A DNA stretch of 37,280 bases from Gonapodya sp. JEL0774 (lineage: Eukaryota; Monoblepharomycota; Monoblepharidomycetes; Monoblepharidales; Gonapodyaceae). The notes below the pieces were generated by a model, which was not told the DNA's origin, ran no database searches, and saw only the letters and a list, made by a program, of their open reading frames with translations. The DNA lies in assembly GCA_027604505.1 (NCBI GenBank), contig JADIIX010000179.1, forward strand, positions 1 through 37,280. The letters are read 5' to 3'. Both the position numbers and the translations under genes were made by a program. Below, piece by piece: positions 33,844-37,280 of the stretch (its first letter is position 1; each line of letters starts with the position of its first letter).

Positions 33844-34811
33844 TTATTCACCACCAGCCAACTCGCGCTTGTTCTCTTTTTCCTCGTCCGCCTTCCTGTA
33901 CCGCTTTCTGGCCTCCTCCAACGCTACGGTGCTCTCATCCCTCTCCACCCTCCGCTTCGAATTCCTCACGGTGACGGCGTTGGTTGCTTGTCTCTGGAGG
34001 GAGAGGGAGCGGAGGGTGGGGGGCGGGGGTAAGAACATGCCGGTTGGAAGGTACAGGAGTCCGTCATAAAGGAGAGATTTCTTTGAGGACGCGGCGGATG
34101 TTTGTACAGCAGGGTCAACGAGAACAGCGTGACAGCAGAACAAATATAGTATGAAACGAAACAATCAATAAAACAGCCAACTCACTGTGCGGTTTATCTC
34201 TTCCAGCATCGTGTAGACAGGCTCAGGAGTGAGCCTGTACATATCGGAGGAGAAGAATTTGTCCATGTGTCCTTGCAGAGAGAGCGCAGTGCTGTCCAAG
34301 TCCTTCATCAATGTGCCCAATCTTCGCCGTTCTTTGCTGCGGTAGGCAAGTGTCGTCCATTTTGAGTGGACAGCCCGGCTAACCTGCACGAGCAGGTCGT
34401 GGCTGGCGACAATGAAGGATGATGAGGAAAATCATTGTAGACCGAGGAAATAACTGGTGGGGAAGTGTCCCAATCTCACCTATACATTGCGCGGCGTTGG
34501 CGCACGTCCACCTTGTCATATATGCCCCACCCGGACCTGGGTATCTTGGTTGGATCCGCCGAGGGTGGGGTGGGGAGCTTGATGTCGTCGGGGTCCGCGA
34601 TGGGAGGGTTGGGAGTCCCAGTGAAGACCCGTCCCCCAAGAACCAGAGGTTTGGAGGAGGGGTACTGGCGAGGACCGTGAAGAACAACACATTTCGCGAT
34701 TTTAGATAAGAACAGGCACAGGGCGCATGAAGCCTGGGCAACAAACTCACCACCGGCGTTGGTGCAGCGAGGTTCCGCCCAAGTCGACGGTCCTTGCGCG
34801 AACGCTGGCAT
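33844..34811 (-). CDS. unknown small protein, three exons
   Basis: I do not recognise this family. Exons 34811-34480, 34402-34186 and 34080-33844 use GTGAGA and GTGAGT donors and close in frame to 261 residues. The start is the first ATG in the frame; an upstream in-frame extension lacks an ATG. Exon 1 holds DPDDIKLPTPPSADPTKIP and KVDVRQRRAMY. Exon 2 is helical (HSKWTTLAYRSKERRRLGTL, then MLEEINRT). Exon 3 starts KSLLYDGLLYLPTGMFLPPP and ends in a charged, probably coiled helix (ALEEARKRYRKADEEKENK). There is no signal peptide or membrane segment. Confidence 0.55.
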
Positions 34812-35334
34812 AGGGAATCGAGGAAAAGGGACAACAAGAGGGGGAATCGAGGGAAGCAGCGGTGATTCGGTGGGAGAAAGGGCCAAATCAATCAAAGAAT
34901 GGGGTGGGGAACTGCAGTCACACGGTCTGCCAGGTGGACCCAGGCGCAGGACCAGATGTGACGAGACACACGGAGACTTGGCGACACCATGCTACTCACA
35001 TAATGGGTAGCTTGCACCTGCATTGCACGAGTAACAGTTCTTTCGGTGGAACGCTCTCGAATCAATTTACGTGTGCGTTGTTATACGGGCAGAGATGTGG
35101 CGAAGAGATGATGGAGCGACTCACAGAAACCAACCAGCACTTCCAACCACATTTCCCATGTATTCGCTCAATCTACCCCATGATCCGGGATCATTTTTGC
35201 ATGGAAACAAAATGTATGTGTTTGCGAATTTATTTTCAGCCCTGGAGATGCGATGGATTCAGAAATACTCAGCCTGTATTGGAAAAAGTCCGTTCACATC
35301 TTCACACCACAGAGCACAGTCCACCTAACCCGCA

Positions 35335-35342
35335 TATAAAAG
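35335..35342 (+). promoter_or_regulatory. TATA box
   Basis: TATAAAAG lies 60 bp upstream of the ATG at 35402, a usual spacing for a fungal core promoter with a short leader. Confidence 0.55.
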
Positions 35343-35401
35343 CGCACCCACCAACCAATCCAGCAACATTTCCTTTAGTTTCTCCTACTGTGAACTACCA
35401 C

Positions 35402-36675
35402 ATGACACCTGCTCGTTCTGTGAGTTTGCCAGCCCAACACCGCTTTGCCATCTACATTCCGCTTCACCCCTATTCGATCTGAGTCTTCGTGTCCTCATTC
35501 TCGGCGTCCTCCACTACAGACAAAACGCAGCCGGCAAGCGAAGCTCACCGTGGCGAACGATCGGACATCAAACGCGAGAGGCACGAGGAGAACAGACGAG
35601 AAGGAAGCAGACACAATCTCGTGAGTGCAACCGTCAATTCCCTCTCAACCTGGTTTTTTCAAGTTGATTCAAACATTGACTGTACTGCACAGGGATTCTG
35701 TCCGGTCTGCCGCATCATCGGATGCCAATCGAGGAAACGAACCTGGTGGACAGGCTGCGTACGTTCCTTTGTGGATCGATTCCTTCCCTTCAATCTTGAC
35801 CGCTCACCGCATTATCGCATTGCTTTTTCCTTGTCACTGTCCAACTTCTCCTTCATGACCACAGGAGTGGGAACGCGGCAGGTGGTGATCAGGTGCGTGC
35901 GAACTGCTTTCGATCGAAGTACAAGCCACGGACGTACCGGACTTGAATTGACATGGGCCGCTCCAACCCGCAAGGACCAATCAAACCCCAATCCAACTTG
36001 GAGTATTGAGATGCGCCGGTCTCACATTCATCAAGTCCTCTCACGGTTCGCAGGTCCTAGAGCCCAAGGGCGAAAGGCAGAAGCCCAACAGCTCAGTAGG
36101 GCGTTTGGTTTAAGTCTTAATCGTGTGAGTGCAGATTTTCGAGATGTAAGTTGGTTTGGTGCTGCGTTCTGTTTTATTCACGTGAATACTCTGATCCATT
36201 GGTTCGACATGAAACGGTCATCAACGCCCATAACAGCACCAGCGCGCCATTCAAATTTCTGGGAGTGCTGTTCCGTGAGTTGTACGAAAGCACTCCCCTT
36301 TTTTCGTTTCTGTTTGTTCCGAAAGTGCACCTTGACAACTGTTCTTGTGTTGAATTCTTTCAAAGTCCGCGGATGGTGAGTTTCCGTTACTAGTTCAAAT
36401 TTTTGCATCAGAACTGCAACCACCCATCTTGACAGATCACACGCTTGGGAGACGTCGCTCCTGAGGTGCTAGATGTTGTGCGAAGCTGGATGGAGGCGGA
36501 CCCACTGCTACCCCGTAAGGACGGGCAGGAAAGGTTATTCAGGGAGTTTGGGGTGATGATGACTGAAGACTGTGTGGGTCAGATTGTACGCAAATATCCG
36601 CCAAGCCAGGAGGCCATTGAGCTTGCAAGCGAAGAAGTGGACACAAGTATTGAATCTTTAATAAACTTTGGGTGA
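35402..36675 (+). CDS. unknown multi-exon gene (middle exons uncertain)
   Basis: No family recognised. A TATA box precedes a very short first exon (35402-35419, MTPARS). Exons 35520-35620 (TKRSRQAKLTVANDRTSNAR), 35693-35758 and 35865-35892 (ending ASGNAAGGDQ) join in phase across GTGAGT, GTACGT and GTGCGT donors. This part is basic, then polar and disordered. Later small exons near 36055-36130 (PRAQGRKAEAQQLSRAFG), 36230-36285 and 36320-36375 are likely but their phases are unresolved. The last exon (36436-36675) follows a TTGACAG acceptor and encodes ITRLGDVAPEVLDVVRSWME and a helical region containing QIVRKYPPSQEAIELASEE. Stop at 36673-36675. Confidence 0.45.
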
Positions 36676-37280
36676 CAGTATGATACGTGCGTTGATGCAG
36701 ATTACTTTTGCCGCCTAATTGAGCTTGGAATAATTAAGTCGTGACTTGACACATGTCAACAATACGAGAGTTTGAGGAATTGGCCCCTCACTGCCCCTGG
36801 CTGCCTCATCTATGCCCCTGGCATTTACCCGTTGGCGACACTTTGGACGCCGTCGCCCCGGTGCATGGGAAGCAAGAACGAACATCAATCGAGGGAATGG
36901 AAAGTCGTACAAAAAAGGAAAGTGACAAGTTACCTTGTAGCACATGAATGGAGTCTCTTGGTCTCTCAGTCTGGATGTATGGGTTTCGCCGATTCGAAGT
37001 CCGCTCTTGCTGCACGTCCCAATGTCTCCCGCGCTGGATAAATCTGTAAAGCCGAATCGAGCTCGTGATAGAAAGAGAAGAAGATGAGCAAGTAATAAAT
37101 TTTTACTGTTTAATGTTAATAAATGTTCAACGAAGTACTCGAGCGTCTCGGCTCCGTGAAACCCCGGGTTCTGATACGGGGTCGCCATTGCTTAGTACCC
37201 CGGCCGCACACCTCCCCACCTGGCCCTTCCCTCCCCTCTCGCCGGTCTGCGACTCACTACTCCTGGTACTCTGCCCCCGC
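36676..37280. other. no secure gene; possible minus-strand start at 37188
   Basis: A minus-strand frame with a true ATG at 37188 begins MATPYQNPGFHGAETLEYF, with a GC-rich coding-like start, but soon becomes AT-rich with no recognisable domain. It could be a first exon or chance. Nothing else is supported up to the window edge. Confidence 0.25.

Overview
The window is nuclear DNA from a fungus, almost certainly a basidiomycete of the Agaricomycetes type. Its genes are cut by many short GT-AG introns of about 45-160 bp, the conserved proteins are fungal (PAN3, an RBM26/27-type RNA-binding protein, SPF45/RBM17), and the decayed DNA is of fungal mobile-element type (PIF/Harbinger transposase, archaeo-eukaryotic primase plus D5-like helicase). 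Exon structures were worked out by eye from open frames, splice signals and family similarity. The four best models (PAN3, RBM26/27, SPF45, Fanzor) close exactly in frame.

Layout. 0.3-3.0 kb: a broken primase-polymerase/SF3 helicase gene with in-frame stops and a 93-bp internal tandem duplication. 3.7-5.6 kb: an HMG-box gene and a coiled-coil ORF. 5.7-6.9 kb, minus strand: a PIF/Harbinger transposase relic with four in-frame TGA codons and a frameshift. 7.1-14 kb: poorly conserved or decayed genes (a small broken ORF, a cysteine-rich zinc-finger-like gene on the minus strand, a broken F-box gene, an unknown gene with in-frame TAG codons). 14.3-22.2 kb: a conserved RNA-processing block of PAN3 (+), RBM26/27 (-) and SPF45/RBM17 (+). 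PAN3 and RBM26/27 face each other with 18 bp between stop codons, and RBM26/27 and SPF45 diverge from 156 bp.

22.5-27.1 kb, minus strand: the most notable locus, an apparently intact 14-exon gene for a 1083-residue Fanzor protein. Fanzors are the eukaryotic relatives of transposon TnpB, an RNA-guided RuvC nuclease related to Cas12. All expected signatures are present: FRTDGVGV, RuvC-I DPG, a DEFRTS block, a four-cysteine zinc site and RuvC-III NRDRNAARN. It also has an N-terminal zinc knuckle and a long proline-rich region. The 353 bp beyond its stop is where a guide (omega/f) RNA would be sought. 27.1-31.5 kb holds no convincing gene but has two direct-repeat pairs, one just upstream of the Fanzor start.

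31.5-33.2 kb: a two-exon gene with a possible 2-oxoglutarate/Fe(II) oxygenase core. 33.8-34.8 kb (-) and 35.4-36.7 kb (+): unknown multi-exon genes.

Functionally, the central block joins poly(A)-tail shortening (PAN3), poly(A)-RNA surveillance (RBM26/27) and splicing (SPF45). The flanks and the Fanzor locus are accessory and mobile-element derived.
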